This document shows, piece after piece, positions 16,948 to 25,684 of a DNA stretch of 40,531 bases (position 1 is its first letter; each line of letters opens with the position of its first letter). A model generated the notes under the pieces. The model was not told where the DNA came from, did no database searches, and saw only the letters and a program-made list of their open reading frames with translations. The stretch is taken from positions 1-40,531 of the forward strand of contig JAJTER010000016.1 of assembly GCA_021299835.1 (NCBI GenBank). The letters run 5' to 3'. The translations under genes and the position numbers were made by a program. The DNA comes from Saprospiraceae bacterium. GTDB taxonomy: Bacteria; Bacteroidota; Bacteroidia; Chitinophagales; Saprospiraceae.

Positions 16948-17658
16948 TTAGTTTGTTGGTTTGATAAATATCATGCAGTGTTGCCAGGGAAGATTTTTTA
17001 TGTTTTTGTCGAAAACGAATCCTGCCGCCTTGAGTTCTTTAATAGATTGTGCCTCACTCATTTTATGGATGTCTTTGATAGGCACTTCGGCATCCTCAGA
17101 CCTAAATTCCACGAGTACTAATTTGCCTCCGGGCTTTAATGCTTTGAGCATTGAAATACCCATTTCATAAGGGTAAGAAAACTCATGATAACCATCCACT
17201 AATAAAACGAGATCTACTGTGTTTTCTGGTAAAGAAACACTCGTTTCTTTACTAAGTACAGGCACAATTCCCGACAGTTTTTCTTGTTTAATCCTTTTGT
17301 TCAGGTAGGCAATCATTTCCGGTTCTACATCTACGGCATATACTTTACCATTTCCTACCTTTTTTGACAGCAAGGCACTGTGGTAACCACTTCCTGCACC
17401 AATGTCTGCAATAATCATCCCAGGTTTTACATCAAGGTTCTTCAATAATTGAGAGGTGTTTTCCTCCATCTCCCTCTCCTGTCTTTCAAGCCAATCAATA
17501 CCAAAATGGCTCATCACGTGGGCAATTTGTCGGCCCATATACCATTTATTGATACCATTTGGGTCGCCACCTTTGATAGTATATCTCCCTTGAGCAGAAG
17601 CACTGAACGAGAGCAGGAAAGCAACAAAAAATAGTGAAATAGATATTGATTTTTGCAT
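16948..17658 (-). CDS. class I SAM-dependent methyltransferase fold with Sec signal peptide
   Basis: A 236-residue protein. Residues 1-22 are a textbook signal peptide (ISISLFFVAFLLSFSASA, cleavage before QG), predicting export. The mature part has the SAM-binding motif I ADIGAGSGYHS (84-94), an acidic D110 at the end of beta-2 (VYAVDVEPEM) where the ribose hydroxyls bind, then VDLVLLVDGYHEF and a LKPGGKLVLVEFR strand, so the Rossmann methyltransferase core is complete. An upstream segment contains N-K-W-Y-M-G-R-Q-I-A-H-V-M. SAM is not known to be abundant outside the cytoplasm, so the substrate and even the activity are unclear. It stands alone, with long non-coding stretches on both sides. 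Confidence 0.82.
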   Translation of the reverse strand: MQKSISISLFFVAFLLSFSASAQGRYTIKGGDPNGINKWYMGRQIAHVMSHFGIDWLERQEREMEENTSQLLKNLDVKPGMIIADIGAGSGYHSALLSKKVGNGKVYAVDVEPEMIAYLNKRIKQEKLSGIVPVLSKETSVSLPENTVDLVLLVDGYHEFSYPYEMGISMLKALKPGGKLVLVEFRSEDAEVPIKDIHKMSEAQSIKELKAAGFVFDKNIKNLPWQHCMIFIKPTN

Positions 17659-18196
17659 GGTTGACCTATTGGTTTAATTTAAAGGAGTAACATTGATAAG
17701 ACGCAAAAGAGTGGTCATTGGTTCTGAATTTTCCCGCATTTTTTCCTCTTTTATGGTGGAACAAAACAGGTAGCGTTTTTTTATTGGTAAGTCAACCATT
17801 CACCATAAATTTTTTTCATCAAGGTCCGTCATCTTTATAACAGATTTGGAATGGCGTGTTTAACTTGCTAAAGTTTCCAAGCAATTTTATCTATTCATTT
17901 GATCTGAGATACTTCCCAATTAGCATTAATTTCAAGAAATTAATAACCATGGGGAGCTATTTGCCTCAATGATGTTTTTTTATAGGTTTTTAATAAAATA
18001 TTTGTTTTGTTGCCTTATTAAATAATTTGGATATTTGCTTTTAACTCACCCAAAATTTACGAGTTATATTAAAAAATGCAATTTATTTATAATTTTATAT
18101 ACCTGATTATCAGATTTTATCGATCCGTTGGATCTAAGATATATATCTTCTTTAGTACTATTTTTATTGTTTACGTCAACGGTTAGAACAGCTGGA
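17659..18196. other. 538-base non-coding stretch with a 20-bp palindromic element
   Basis: It lies between the methyltransferase start and the porQ stop, both on the - strand. No gene is convincing. One near-perfect palindrome (17925-17944) is present. A 56-codon open frame at 18064-18231 (-), entering porQ in another frame, was considered and not accepted. No TAnnTTTG box was found for the methyltransferase. Confidence 0.55.
17925..17944. repeat. palindrome, 9-bp arms, possible operator
   Basis: ATTAATTTC (17925-17933) and GAAATTAAT (17936-17944) are exact reverse complements around AA. The short gap suits binding by a dimeric regulator rather than an RNA hairpin. It is about 270 bases upstream of the methyltransferase start. 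AT-rich background makes chance occurrence possible. Confidence 0.35.
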
Positions 18197-19249
18197 TCAA
18201 AAAATATTTTTCTTGAGTTGAGTAGTAACACCTATATGGGTTAAACCGCCGCCAAGATGATAGATAGATCGGCCGAAATCAAAGGAAAATCGTTTTATTT
18301 TAAGGCCAAATCCAAAGGAAAAGCCATTTAATCCACCAACGCCAACGGTACCAAATTCCATTCTACTTCTATGATTGTAAGCCATTCTTAATTTGAAATT
18401 TTCATTTGCGCCCACAATAAGTTCTCCATTGAGAATAATATGCCTGAATAAATTATCAACAAAAATGGCAAGCTTCGCCGGTTCAGCTAATTCCTCTCCG
18501 ATAATAAGCCTCGCTGATTCATTATCTGGATTGTAATATCTTACGTTCCAACGATTCAGGTTGTTATAAAGAAGCGTAAACCGAAAGGGTAAATAACGTA
18601 ATTTTTTTGAAATAGCTATTTGTAAATCACTAGGTAAGGGTTCCTTGCTGTTACCTGAAAAATATGGATTAAGTTGTACGCCAGCATTTCTATATACAAT
18701 ACCAATGGTAGTAAGCTTTGAAGAATCAGTGTAAAATAAGCCGGCATCTAAAACCAGCGCGGAAGAAACAAATTCACCTAAGGAAGATTGAGCGAAAGAC
18801 AGGGTAGTACCAAATTGCAATCTGTCATCAATGGAATGGGCAACTCCGACGGACATGCTGTTTTCATTTGCCTTAAATGTTCCATTTGTCTGAAAATACT
18901 CGTCAGTTCGGGGCATTTCACCGTACTGAATAAAATGAAGACCAAGATGTAACCATGTTTTGTTATAAGCTATAGTAAACGCATACGCAGCATTTCCACT
19001 TTGTATATTTCCGGGTAAAAAAAAATGATTTAGTCCAAGTTTCCCTGTCATATTCTGATTTAAAACAGCTGGATTACCGCCAATCAAATTAATATCACTA
19101 TCAGAAACTGAAATTTGGTTTCCACCTAGTCCAGTTAATCTGGCGGAAGGAGGAGATGCTAAAAAATTAAAAGTAGCTCTTCCTCCGGGGAATTGTCCAT
19201 ATACAGCCTTGGCCGCAAAAAGAAAGAAGAGAAAGAATACATTTTTCAT
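18197..19249 (-). CDS. porQ: type IX secretion system protein PorQ
   Basis: A 350-residue outer-membrane beta-barrel-type protein. A Sec signal peptide (residues 1-18, cleavage before QFPGG) is followed by the PorQ-like opening ATFNFLASPPSARLTGLGGNQISVSDSDINLIGGNPAVL. The rest is alternating beta strands ending in a short basic tail. Known of the family: PorQ belongs to the type IX secretion machinery of Bacteroidota and is linked to the PorU-PorV-PorZ attachment complex at the cell surface. Its ATG overlaps the stop of the upstream MORN-repeat gene in an ATGA, suggesting translational coupling. It is the last gene of the birA-to-porQ run. Confidence 0.85.
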   Translation of the reverse strand: MKNVFFLFFLFAAKAVYGQFPGGRATFNFLASPPSARLTGLGGNQISVSDSDINLIGGNPAVLNQNMTGKLGLNHFFLPGNIQSGNAAYAFTIAYNKTWLHLGLHFIQYGEMPRTDEYFQTNGTFKANENSMSVGVAHSIDDRLQFGTTLSFAQSSLGEFVSSALVLDAGLFYTDSSKLTTIGIVYRNAGVQLNPYFSGNSKEPLPSDLQIAISKKLRYLPFRFTLLYNNLNRWNVRYYNPDNESARLIIGEELAEPAKLAIFVDNLFRHIILNGELIVGANENFKLRMAYNHRSRMEFGTVGVGGLNGFSFGFGLKIKRFSFDFGRSIYHLGGGLTHIGVTTQLKKNIF

Positions 19250-19833
19250 TTTGTGGACTGGTTATCTTTCCATTGTGTCCGGCAAATACCACCGGAACAA
19301 ATCATTTTTTTTACTAATTTGCCCTCTTCATTATAAAATAATAAAGGACCGTCTTCCGTATTTCCATTTTTATAATTTCCAGAAACACTTAGCTGACCGG
19401 AAGGAAAAAACTCTTTGAAAGGGCCGTTTTCTTTATTTTTTGAAAAGGTTACCTCCTCAATCAAAAATCCCCGCTCATCATACTTATACCAGAGTCCAAC
19501 CATTTCATCATTGATGTATTGACCTTTTAATTTTAGCTTATTTCCCCCATAAAAGCTTCGGTATGCCCCATTAAACTGTCCATTTTCATGCGTTTCCAAG
19601 ACCGCAGTATCTTTTGAACCAGGAAAAAATAAGATTCTTTCCCCGTGGAGTAAAGAATCTTTTAAAGTGTAAATCTCTTGTGGCAATCCATTTTTATCCT
19701 TTATCACTACTTGTTTCACGTCAGCCTTGGTATCCTCTAGATTATGGCAGCCTGTTGGTAAGAATGCCAAAATAAAAAGTACCCTGTAAAGATTATTGGT
19801 TAATGATTTAAAAGATAAGTTAAGCAGAAACAT
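19246..19833 (-). CDS. MORN-repeat putative lipoprotein
   Basis: A 195-residue protein with a long hydrophobic N-terminus ending in FLPTGC, a plausible though not ideal lipobox with the lipidated cysteine at about 29. The mature part contains several MORN-2-type repeats of the form G-Y/F-NG---G-W--Y---G-L-----F (for example KLKGQYINDEMVGLWYKYDE and VSGNYKNGNTEDGPLLFYNE). Such repeats are widespread in Bacteroidota envelope proteins and are sometimes mislabelled YwqK antitoxin. Function is unknown. It sits between ugd and porQ, overlapping the porQ start by four bases, which hints at an envelope or secretion role. Confidence 0.72.
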   Translation of the reverse strand: MFLLNLSFKSLTNNLYRVLFILAFLPTGCHNLEDTKADVKQVVIKDKNGLPQEIYTLKDSLLHGERILFFPGSKDTAVLETHENGQFNGAYRSFYGGNKLKLKGQYINDEMVGLWYKYDERGFLIEEVTFSKNKENGPFKEFFPSGQLSVSGNYKNGNTEDGPLLFYNEEGKLVKKMICSGGICRTQWKDNQSTK

Positions 19834-19850
19834 AGGAAAAATATAATGAT

Positions 19851-21164
19851 TTAGGAAATAACCGATCTTCCCATACTTTCATAGTAGAATCCCTCCTCAG
19901 TCATCTGGTCTAAATCGTATAAATTCCGACCGTCAAAAATGTGAGGTTGACGCATTAACTGTTTCATTATCTTAAATCCAGGTGCTCTAAACTGACTCCA
20001 TTCTGTGACTATAGCGAGAGCATCAGCTTCAATCAGTGCTTCGTAAGGTTCATTAACATAAATAATACGATCTCCGAGTGTTTTTTGAACATTAGGCATA
20101 GCCTCAGGATCAAAAGCTTTAACCGTTGCGCCGGCTGCCAGCAATTTTTCAATGATAAACAAAGCGGGAGCCTCTCTAATATCATCGGTATTAGGTTTGA
20201 AGGCCAGGCCCCAAACGGCAATATTCAAGCCTTTAAGATTACCATTAAAACGATTAATTATTTTATTTGCAAGTATTATTCTCTGATTATCATTCACTTG
20301 CATTACAGAAGAAAGGATGTGGAAAGGATAATTGTTATCATTTGCTGTTTTTGCCAAGGCTTGTACATCCTTAGGGAAACAACTGCCGCCATAACCGACC
20401 CCTGGAAAAAGAAAACGTTTTCCAATTCTTGAATCTGAACCCATGCCCTTCCTTACCATGTCAACATCGGCGCCTAAGATTTCACAAAGGTTAGATATTT
20501 CATTCATAAAAGAGATACGCGTTGCTAAATATGCATTAGCAGCATATTTGGTCATCTCCGCAGATCTTACATCCATAAAGAAAATAGGGTTGCCCTGACG
20601 AACAAAAGGTTCGTAAAGCTGTCGCATTAATTTTTGAGCTCTTGCGGAACTTGTTCCAATGACTACCCTATCAGGTTTTAAAAAATCATCGACAGCGACG
20701 CCTTCCCTTAAAAATTCTGGATTTGAAACGACATCAAATAGATTTTTTGATAAACTTTGTTCCAATATAGCTGAAACTTTTTCAGCGGTTCCAACGGGTA
20801 CGGTACTTTTATCAACAATGACTTTATAGTCAACAATGATTTCAGATAAATCTTTAGCTACCTTTAGGATGTATGATAAATCGGCAGAACCATCTGCCCC
20901 AGGCGGTGTTGGCAAGGCTAAAAAAATAATTGCCGCATCTTTTATGGCCTCTGGAAGATTTGTTGTGAACGAAAGCCTGCCTTGTTTAGTATTCCTTTCA
21001 AAAATTATATCCAGGCCGGGTTCATAAATAGGTACTTCCCCTTTTTTTAATCTATCTACTTTATTTGCATCAATATCAACACAGATTACATGGTTGCCAG
21101 TTTCAGCAAAACAAGCACCGGTTACTAAACCAACATAACCAGTACCAACAACAGCTATTTGCAT
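19851..21164 (-). CDS. ugd: UDP-glucose 6-dehydrogenase
   Basis: A 437-residue enzyme oxidising UDP-glucose to UDP-glucuronate with two NAD+. The N-terminal Rossmann motif is VVGTGYVGLVTGACFAETG (residues 5-23), followed by IYEPGLDIIFERN. The catalytic cysteine is in PGVGYGGSCFPKDVQALAKT (about residue 260), and WGLAFKPNTDDIREAPAL opens the C-terminal UDP-binding domain. Full length for the family. It is nine bases downstream of the sorbosone-type dehydrogenase gene in the same run. UDP-glucuronate could feed the polysaccharide genes found elsewhere in this window; that link is inference. Confidence 0.95.
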   Translation of the reverse strand: MQIAVVGTGYVGLVTGACFAETGNHVICVDIDANKVDRLKKGEVPIYEPGLDIIFERNTKQGRLSFTTNLPEAIKDAAIIFLALPTPPGADGSADLSYILKVAKDLSEIIVDYKVIVDKSTVPVGTAEKVSAILEQSLSKNLFDVVSNPEFLREGVAVDDFLKPDRVVIGTSSARAQKLMRQLYEPFVRQGNPIFFMDVRSAEMTKYAANAYLATRISFMNEISNLCEILGADVDMVRKGMGSDSRIGKRFLFPGVGYGGSCFPKDVQALAKTANDNNYPFHILSSVMQVNDNQRIILANKIINRFNGNLKGLNIAVWGLAFKPNTDDIREAPALFIIEKLLAAGATVKAFDPEAMPNVQKTLGDRIIYVNEPYEALIEADALAIVTEWSQFRAPGFKIMKQLMRQPHIFDGRNLYDLDQMTEEGFYYESMGRSVIS

Positions 21165-21173
21165 AAAATTGAG

Positions 21174-22319
21174 TTAATTTGAGTAATATATTCTATAAAT
21201 AACATCGGCATAATCGTCAGAAACTAGCACTGAGCCATCGGGTAGTAGTTCCAGGTCAACGGGACGTCCTGTAACGTCGTCATTTTTAGGATTTAACCAA
21301 CCAGTAGCGAACGGTTTATAGCTGATAGCCTTTTGATTTTCATCCAGTGTCACAAAGGATAATTGATAACCCGACTTTTTAGTCCTGTTCCAGGAGCCGT
21401 GTTCTGCGATGAGGATTTGATTTTTATAGCTGGAAGGAAAATTATTTCCTGTATAAAATTCGATACCAAGGGGAGCCACATGCGCACCAAGTTTTTGAGC
21501 TGGTTTCACAAAATCGTCACAGGGGAATTTTTTACCAAACTCAGGGTCAGGTATATCTCCCTGGTGGCAATAAGGATAGCCGAAATGTAAATTATCTTTT
21601 TCAGCTCTATTCAGTTCACAAGCGGGGACATCATCACCCAGCATATCTCTTCCATTATCTGTGAACCAAAGCTCTTTTGAAGTAGGGTGCCAATTGAATC
21701 CCACCGTATTTCTAATACCGGAATGAACTACTTCCAGATTGGTTCCATCGGGATCCATTCTCGTGATAGAATTAAAAATTTTATCTTCTGATTCACAGAT
21801 ATTACAAGGTGCGCCAACGGGAACGTATAACTTTCCGTCAGGACCGAAAGCGATATATTTCCAGCCATGATGTTTTTCCGTGGGGAATTTATCGTAAATG
21901 ACTTCAGGTTCTCCCGGTTTATCCAGGTTTTCTTCAATATTTTTAAATCGTAAAATCCTGTTTACTTCTGCCACATATAAATCGCCATTTCTAATGGCCA
22001 CACCATTAGGCATATTCAGTTTAGAAGCAATCAAGTACTGTTTTTCTGCCTTATAATCGCCGTTTTTGTCAACCAATGCATATACATTCCCTTTATCTCT
22101 TGTACCGACAAATAATACACCGGAGGGAGAAAGTGCCATAGAACGGGCATTTACCACATTTTCGGCATAAATTTCGATGTTAAAACCATCGGGAAGTTTG
22201 ATGGTAGAAACATCAATTTTTCCGCTAAATATTTTTGGCATAGGAGGATTTATTTTCCCGCAGTAGAGGAAAAGTAACATCGGCAACACCATCAATGAAC
22301 TAAAAAGTGGCTTTTTCAT
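21174..22319 (-). CDS. PQQ-dependent sugar (sorbosone/glucose) dehydrogenase-like propeller
   Basis: A 381-residue exported protein. The N-terminus is hydrophobic (FSSLMVLPMLLFLYCGK) and could be a signal peptide or a lipoprotein signal; the residue before C is Y, so lipidation is doubtful. The mature part has the glucose/sorbosone dehydrogenase six-bladed propeller pattern: LPDGFNIEIYAENVVNARSM, WKYIAFGPDGKLYVPVGAPC, SGIRNTVGFNWHP, WFTDNGRDMLGDDVPACELN and IAEHGSWNR, then VTGRPVDLELLPDGSVLVSD. Known members oxidise sugars using PQQ and Ca2+ in the periplasm. Whether this one binds PQQ or acts as a non-enzymatic propeller is not decided by sequence alone. Confidence 0.83.
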   Translation of the reverse strand: MKKPLFSSLMVLPMLLFLYCGKINPPMPKIFSGKIDVSTIKLPDGFNIEIYAENVVNARSMALSPSGVLFVGTRDKGNVYALVDKNGDYKAEKQYLIASKLNMPNGVAIRNGDLYVAEVNRILRFKNIEENLDKPGEPEVIYDKFPTEKHHGWKYIAFGPDGKLYVPVGAPCNICESEDKIFNSITRMDPDGTNLEVVHSGIRNTVGFNWHPTSKELWFTDNGRDMLGDDVPACELNRAEKDNLHFGYPYCHQGDIPDPEFGKKFPCDDFVKPAQKLGAHVAPLGIEFYTGNNFPSSYKNQILIAEHGSWNRTKKSGYQLSFVTLDENQKAISYKPFATGWLNPKNDDVTGRPVDLELLPDGSVLVSDDYADVIYRIYYSN

Positions 22320-22334
22320 TTTTGAATTTTTTAA

Positions 22335-24317
22335 CTACTTTATATAATCTGATAAAACAGGATAGGTTGAAATGAGTTTAGAGGCTTGCTCTTTTGATAA
22401 TTTTTCACCGTCTAAAAAGGCAACAATTTCGTAATTCTTATTATTTGACCATTGAGCCAGCTCAAATGAATTAAATAATCCACTATATATACCTATTTTG
22501 TTCTTATCAGGTAAAATCTCAAACAACAGGTTTTCCTGCCCTTTAATATCTTCAATATTTATATTTTGAATATCGGTGTAGGGTATTTCTTTTAAAAGCC
22601 ACTTAAAGCAAAGGGCATCTTGAGCTATATTTCCATTTTCCCCATCAAAAAGCAAATTTGTATTCAACGCCATATCCATGGGCTTGGCACCGGAGAAACG
22701 AAAAGAAATACCTTGATTTCCTTTATCAAATAAGGGAGAACAAATTACGCGATAGCTAATGTTTGGATGTTTGAGGGAACTTTGTGAAAAAAAGCGATGG
22801 ATATCAACCAAAGTGAATAAGCTATTTTTCACCCCTGCACCAAAATCTAAATCTTTATGAGGATAGGCAGAAATAAATAACTTTAGTCCATCATTTTCAT
22901 TTAAAACAGGTATTACAGCATTAAAGTAAGGTTTATTACCACTTTCCAAAGGATGTTCAGCGCCATTTAACACCATGGCATTGAATTCAAAATAATCTAC
23001 CTTCTGATCTTCTTTATAGGCTATACCAGCCGTAAAAGTTTGGGGTTTCATTTCGCTCAACGGAGCAAAAAAGTAGGCAGTGTATAAATCTCTTGCGCCG
23101 TATCCACTTTTTCTGTTAGAGGCAAAATAAGCTGTTACGCCATCTCTGGCGGCAGAAAAATGGGTATCATCTGCCGCAGAATTAATGGGCGTTCCCATAT
23201 TTTCAGGCACCTGGGCTGCATTCAGTGAAATTTTAAAAATATCAAACCCACCAAGACTTATTTCCGGATTATTTGAGGAAAAGTATAAGGTAAGTCCATC
23301 AGGTGCGAGGAAGGGATAATTTTCATCATATACAGAATTTACATCAGGACCCATATTTTCGGGCTTTGACCACAATCCGTTCCGTTTACTTATTTTGAAT
23401 AAATCATATCCCCCTTTACCACCTAAGGTATTTGATGCAAAAATAATGAGGGTATCAGAAATAAAATGAGGTGGCGCCTGAGCAGAAACCCGATCAAAAG
23501 TCGGGTAGAACGGATTAATTTTAAATTTCCCTGATTTCCTAATGGTATCTGTAAAAATAGCTCCCTGGAGAAGATTATTTCCTCTAAAATAGTATAAAAC
23601 CTGTCCAGAGGGGTTAAATCCGATACAAACCTCATGATTAGGCGAATTTAAAATGGGGCTAAATGATTTTGGTTTTTCCCATACCCCATCTTCTTTAGCA
23701 CAATAATAAATATCAGTTTGTGGTAACTCTTCTTTTCCCTCGGTTAGATTGGCAGCGGTGAAATATATTCGGTTTTGGTAGAGAGGGTTCAAAACAGGGG
23801 CAAATTCATCACCCTGGGTATTTACCTGTCCTCCTAAATTTTCAACTACGGCTAAAGGATTACGATACTGAATGGCCAACCCTGTAGCACAGTGTCTAAT
23901 AATATTTCTAACCTCATTTCTATTGGGGTGCGAGGGAGCAATACCTTTTAGATAACTTTTTAAATAGGAGGAAGCGGTGGTAAAGTCCTGACGGTGAAAG
24001 CGTATTTGGCCTAAAAAAAGAAGCGCTTCTACCTGAAGGCTATTTTTGTTTTTCAGTAAAGAAACAAATTCTATTTCGGCCTCATCCAATTTATTTTTAT
24101 AATAATGGCTTGCGGCACTAAGGAAAGTAATTTCAGGGGATTCTGTTTTGAAAAACTTTTTTCCTACCTGTAGGTAACTTAAGACTTCGTCATACCTCTT
24201 TTGCTGAAATAGTTGATTCGCTTCATTAAATCGTTTGGTATTACCCTGCGCTATGGAGGAGAGAGGGTAAATATAAAGAAATAACAAAATTAGGGCGAAA
24301 GACCGACAAAGACTCAT
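22335..24317 (-). CDS. TPR and PD40 (WD40-like) envelope protein with SPOR-like C-terminus
   Basis: A 660-residue exported protein with a signal peptide (residues 1-23). Residues about 28-140 form TPR-like helices (FNEANQLFQQKRYDEVLSYL, EALLFLGQIRFHRQDFTTAS). Several PD40 propeller blades follow (FASNTLGGKGGYDLFKISKR, PFLAPDGLTLYFSSN, GGFDIFKIS, FASNRKSGYGARDLYTAYF). The last ~60 residues (KIGIYSGLFNSFELAQWSNN, IVAFLDGEKLSKEQA) look like a SPOR-type module. The TPR-PD40 order recalls PorE of the type IX secretion system, but the OmpA-like peptidoglycan domain of PorE is absent. A periplasmic or outer-membrane scaffold related to secretion is plausible given porQ in the same run; the specific role is unknown. 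Confidence 0.75.
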   Translation of the reverse strand: MSLCRSFALILLFLYIYPLSSIAQGNTKRFNEANQLFQQKRYDEVLSYLQVGKKFFKTESPEITFLSAASHYYKNKLDEAEIEFVSLLKNKNSLQVEALLFLGQIRFHRQDFTTASSYLKSYLKGIAPSHPNRNEVRNIIRHCATGLAIQYRNPLAVVENLGGQVNTQGDEFAPVLNPLYQNRIYFTAANLTEGKEELPQTDIYYCAKEDGVWEKPKSFSPILNSPNHEVCIGFNPSGQVLYYFRGNNLLQGAIFTDTIRKSGKFKINPFYPTFDRVSAQAPPHFISDTLIIFASNTLGGKGGYDLFKISKRNGLWSKPENMGPDVNSVYDENYPFLAPDGLTLYFSSNNPEISLGGFDIFKISLNAAQVPENMGTPINSAADDTHFSAARDGVTAYFASNRKSGYGARDLYTAYFFAPLSEMKPQTFTAGIAYKEDQKVDYFEFNAMVLNGAEHPLESGNKPYFNAVIPVLNENDGLKLFISAYPHKDLDFGAGVKNSLFTLVDIHRFFSQSSLKHPNISYRVICSPLFDKGNQGISFRFSGAKPMDMALNTNLLFDGENGNIAQDALCFKWLLKEIPYTDIQNINIEDIKGQENLLFEILPDKNKIGIYSGLFNSFELAQWSNNKNYEIVAFLDGEKLSKEQASKLISTYPVLSDYIK

Positions 24318-24338
24318 GGGTGTACTTTATTCAAAAGG

Positions 24339-25619
24339 TTAAAAGCCTTGATTTCCATCAAAATTTTCAATATAATCTGCGATTCGACGTAAAAAAGAAC
24401 TTCCCAGTGCTCCGTCCACTACTCTGTGGTCATAGGATAAAGATAAAAACATAAGATGTCGAATGGCTATAAGGTCACCATAAGGCGTTTCAACCACAGC
24501 GGGTTTCTTTTTTATGGCACCAATAGCTAAAATAGCTACCTGAGGCTGATTTATAATAGGCGTACCCATGATACTACCAAAAGTACCTACATTGGTTGTT
24601 GTAAAAGTTCCACCTTGAACTTCGTCAGGTTTCAATTGGTTATTTCTGGCCCGGTCTGCAAAATTATTTACTTTAGTAGTCAGTTCTAGCAAGCTCAGAG
24701 TGTCTGCATTTTTAATAACAGGCACAATAAGATTTCCGGAGGGTAAGGCGGTGGCCATACCAATATTAATGTCCTTTTTAATGATAATCTTGTCACCTTC
24801 AACAGAAATATTAATCAAAGGGAAATCAACCAAGGCCTTTGCCACGGCTTGAATAAAAATGGGGGTAAAGGTTATTTTTTGTTGATATTTAGCTTCAAAA
24901 GGTTTTTTAATTTTTTCTCTCCAAAGAACTATTTCGGTAACATCGGCCTCGGCAAATGAAGTTACGTGGGCGGAAGTTCTTTTAGACATAACCATGTGAT
25001 CGGCAATAAGCTTTCGCATTCTGTCCATCTCAATGATCTCATTTTCGCCTGAAGTACGGGAAATTATTTTTTCGGAAGTCTTGCTATTGCTCGAACTTAC
25101 CTTTTTTATTGATTCCAAATAGTCCAGCAAATCATTTTTTGTTACTCTCCCTTGCATACCTGTACCGGTGATAGTGTCTAACTGTTCATAAGAGATATTT
25201 TCCTTTAGCGCCATATTTTTCACGAGAGGAGAATAAAACCGGTTAGATTTGATGGTTGGGGCTATAGACGTAACAGGATTATTTATTTGATAATCAGGGG
25301 AATATGTCTCGGTATGGTTTACAGAAGATACATTGGTAACGATATCCTGAGAAATATATGTTTTTTCATCAGCATCCATGTCGGTAGCTATGATAGCTAT
25401 CGTTTGACCTACAGGCACCACATCATTTTCATTAAAAAGGATATCGATTAACTTACCTTTTACAGGAGAAGGAACATCGGTATCAACCTTATCAGTAGCT
25501 ATTTCGACCAGGGTATCGTCGATTTCAATTAAATCGCCAATATTTTTAGTCCATCTAAGGATGGTTGCTTCAATTATACTCTCGCCCATTTTAGGCATGA
25601 CAAGTTCAAAATGCGTCAT
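24339..25619 (-). CDS. 2-oxo acid dehydrogenase complex E2 component (dihydrolipoyl acyltransferase)
   Basis: A 426-residue E2. The lipoyl domain spans residues 1-77 with the lipoylated lysine K44 in EIATDKVDTDVPSP. A peripheral subunit-binding domain follows around 128-168 (YSPLVKNMALKENISYEQL, GRVTKNDLLDYLE). The acyltransferase domain covers about 190-426 and ends with the catalytic HxxxDG as H398-R-V-V-D402-G403. Other anchors are DRMRKLIADHMVMSKRTSAH and ATALPSGNLIVPVIKNAD. It transfers acyl groups from lipoate to CoA. No E1 or E3 gene lies nearby, so branched-chain, pyruvate or 2-oxoglutarate specificity is open; the lipoyl and linker style suggests a branched-chain-type enzyme. Confidence 0.92.
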   Translation of the reverse strand: MTHFELVMPKMGESIIEATILRWTKNIGDLIEIDDTLVEIATDKVDTDVPSPVKGKLIDILFNENDVVPVGQTIAIIATDMDADEKTYISQDIVTNVSSVNHTETYSPDYQINNPVTSIAPTIKSNRFYSPLVKNMALKENISYEQLDTITGTGMQGRVTKNDLLDYLESIKKVSSSNSKTSEKIISRTSGENEIIEMDRMRKLIADHMVMSKRTSAHVTSFAEADVTEIVLWREKIKKPFEAKYQQKITFTPIFIQAVAKALVDFPLINISVEGDKIIIKKDINIGMATALPSGNLIVPVIKNADTLSLLELTTKVNNFADRARNNQLKPDEVQGGTFTTTNVGTFGSIMGTPIINQPQVAILAIGAIKKKPAVVETPYGDLIAIRHLMFLSLSYDHRVVDGALGSSFLRRIADYIENFDGNQGF

Positions 25620-25647
25620 AAGGATATTTTATCCGTGTTAATTACTG

Positions 25648-25655
25648 CAAAAATA
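25648..25655 (-). promoter_or_regulatory. candidate internal promoter, -7 box, ahead of the E2 gene
   Basis: The - strand reads TATTTTTG, an exact TAnnTTTG match, 29 bases upstream of the E2 ATG in the 65-base gap after cinA, the longest gap within the birA-porQ run. No TTG is found at the standard -33 spacing. It could give the E2-to-porQ genes their own start. Confidence 0.4.
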
Positions 25656-25684
25656 CAAGGTATTTCATTAAAATGATTCTTAAT

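Noticed and set aside
17515-17520. CACGTG core as a third parS site
   Set aside because: Context is TCATCACGTGGGCA, without symmetric TGTT/AACA arms.
18064-18231. 56-codon - strand frame running out of the end of porQ in another phase
   Set aside because: PorQ is already full length, the composition is what AT-rich non-coding sequence gives, and there is no recognisable domain. A frameshifted extension of porQ is possible but unsupported.
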